A stretch of DNA of 5,261 nt, taken from assembly GCA_902464175.1 (NCBI GenBank), contig CABQHZ010000111.1, positions 1 to 5,261 on the forward strand, in the 5' to 3' direction. Positions within the stretch are counted from its first letter, which is position 1. Each line of letters begins with the position of its first letter. This document shows positions 5,259-5,261 of this stretch, one piece after another. Source of the DNA: an uncultured Collinsella sp. (lineage in GTDB: Bacteria; Actinomycetota; Coriobacteriia; Coriobacteriales; Coriobacteriaceae). The notes under the pieces are model-generated. The model was not told where the DNA came from. It ran no database searches and saw only the letters and a program-made list of their open reading frames with translations. Both the position numbers and the translations under genes were made by a program.

Positions 5259-5261
5259 GCT

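Larger units (their letters stand above)
4686..5261. other. Intergenic region with two long palindromes and a downstream promoter
   Basis: No convincing gene is seen in these 576 bases. In order they hold: a 12-nt gap after tsaD; palindrome 1 (4698-4855); a 140-nt spacer (4856-4995) with the 10-bp self-complementary GTATCGATAC (4861-4870), a minus-strand protein-like stretch (about 4965-4857) and a small hairpin (4964-4984); palindrome 2 (4996-5131), whose core is the inverted counterpart of that in palindrome 1; and an AT-rich stretch (5132-5261) ending in a plus-strand promoter. The change from GC-rich to AT-rich sequence at about 5132 marks where the repeat block gives way to an ordinary upstream regulatory region. 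From about 5132 to 5178 nothing recognisable is seen. Confidence 0.85.

Overview
The window is a compact, GC-rich (except for its last ~130 bases), all plus-strand bacterial gene cluster followed by an unusual non-coding tail. Gene order and protein style point to an actinobacterium of the class Coriobacteriia, most likely Collinsella or a close relative. The main clue is one intact open frame joining TsaB, RimI and TsaD. The assignment is inference from protein features, not a database match.

Bases 21-4685 hold four tightly packed genes: alr (alanine racemase, D-Ala for peptidoglycan), a family 4 [4Fe-4S] uracil-DNA glycosylase, tsaE, and a tsaB-rimI-tsaD triple fusion. Gaps are 8 and 12 nt, and the last two genes overlap by 14 nt, so this is very probably one operon or part of one. 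The last two genes supply TsaE, TsaB and TsaD, the threonylcarbamoyl-transfer half of tRNA t6A37 synthesis. TsaC/Sua5, which makes threonylcarbamoyl-AMP, is not here. RimI N-terminally acetylates ribosomal protein S18, so the fusion links tRNA modification with ribosomal protein acetylation. A promoter for the operon must lie left of the window.

Bases 4686-5261 contain no convincing gene. Starting 12 nt after the tsaD stop there are two very long perfect palindromes, with arms of 44 bp (4698-4741/4812-4855) and 34 bp (4996-5029/5098-5131). The arm sequences are largely unrelated between the two, yet both enclose the same ~75-nt core, in opposite orientations. The core carries a 9-bp hairpin with a 5-nt loop, and two of its base pairs differ between copies by paired, compensatory changes. 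This looks like a repeated structured element (RNA, or folded single-stranded DNA) and is the most interesting object here. The spacer between the palindromes reads as a protein-like stretch on the minus strand.

Bases 5132-5261 are AT-rich and end in a good sigma70-type promoter, with a perfect 7-bp inverted repeat between the -35 and -10 boxes. It presumably drives a regulated gene just outside the window.
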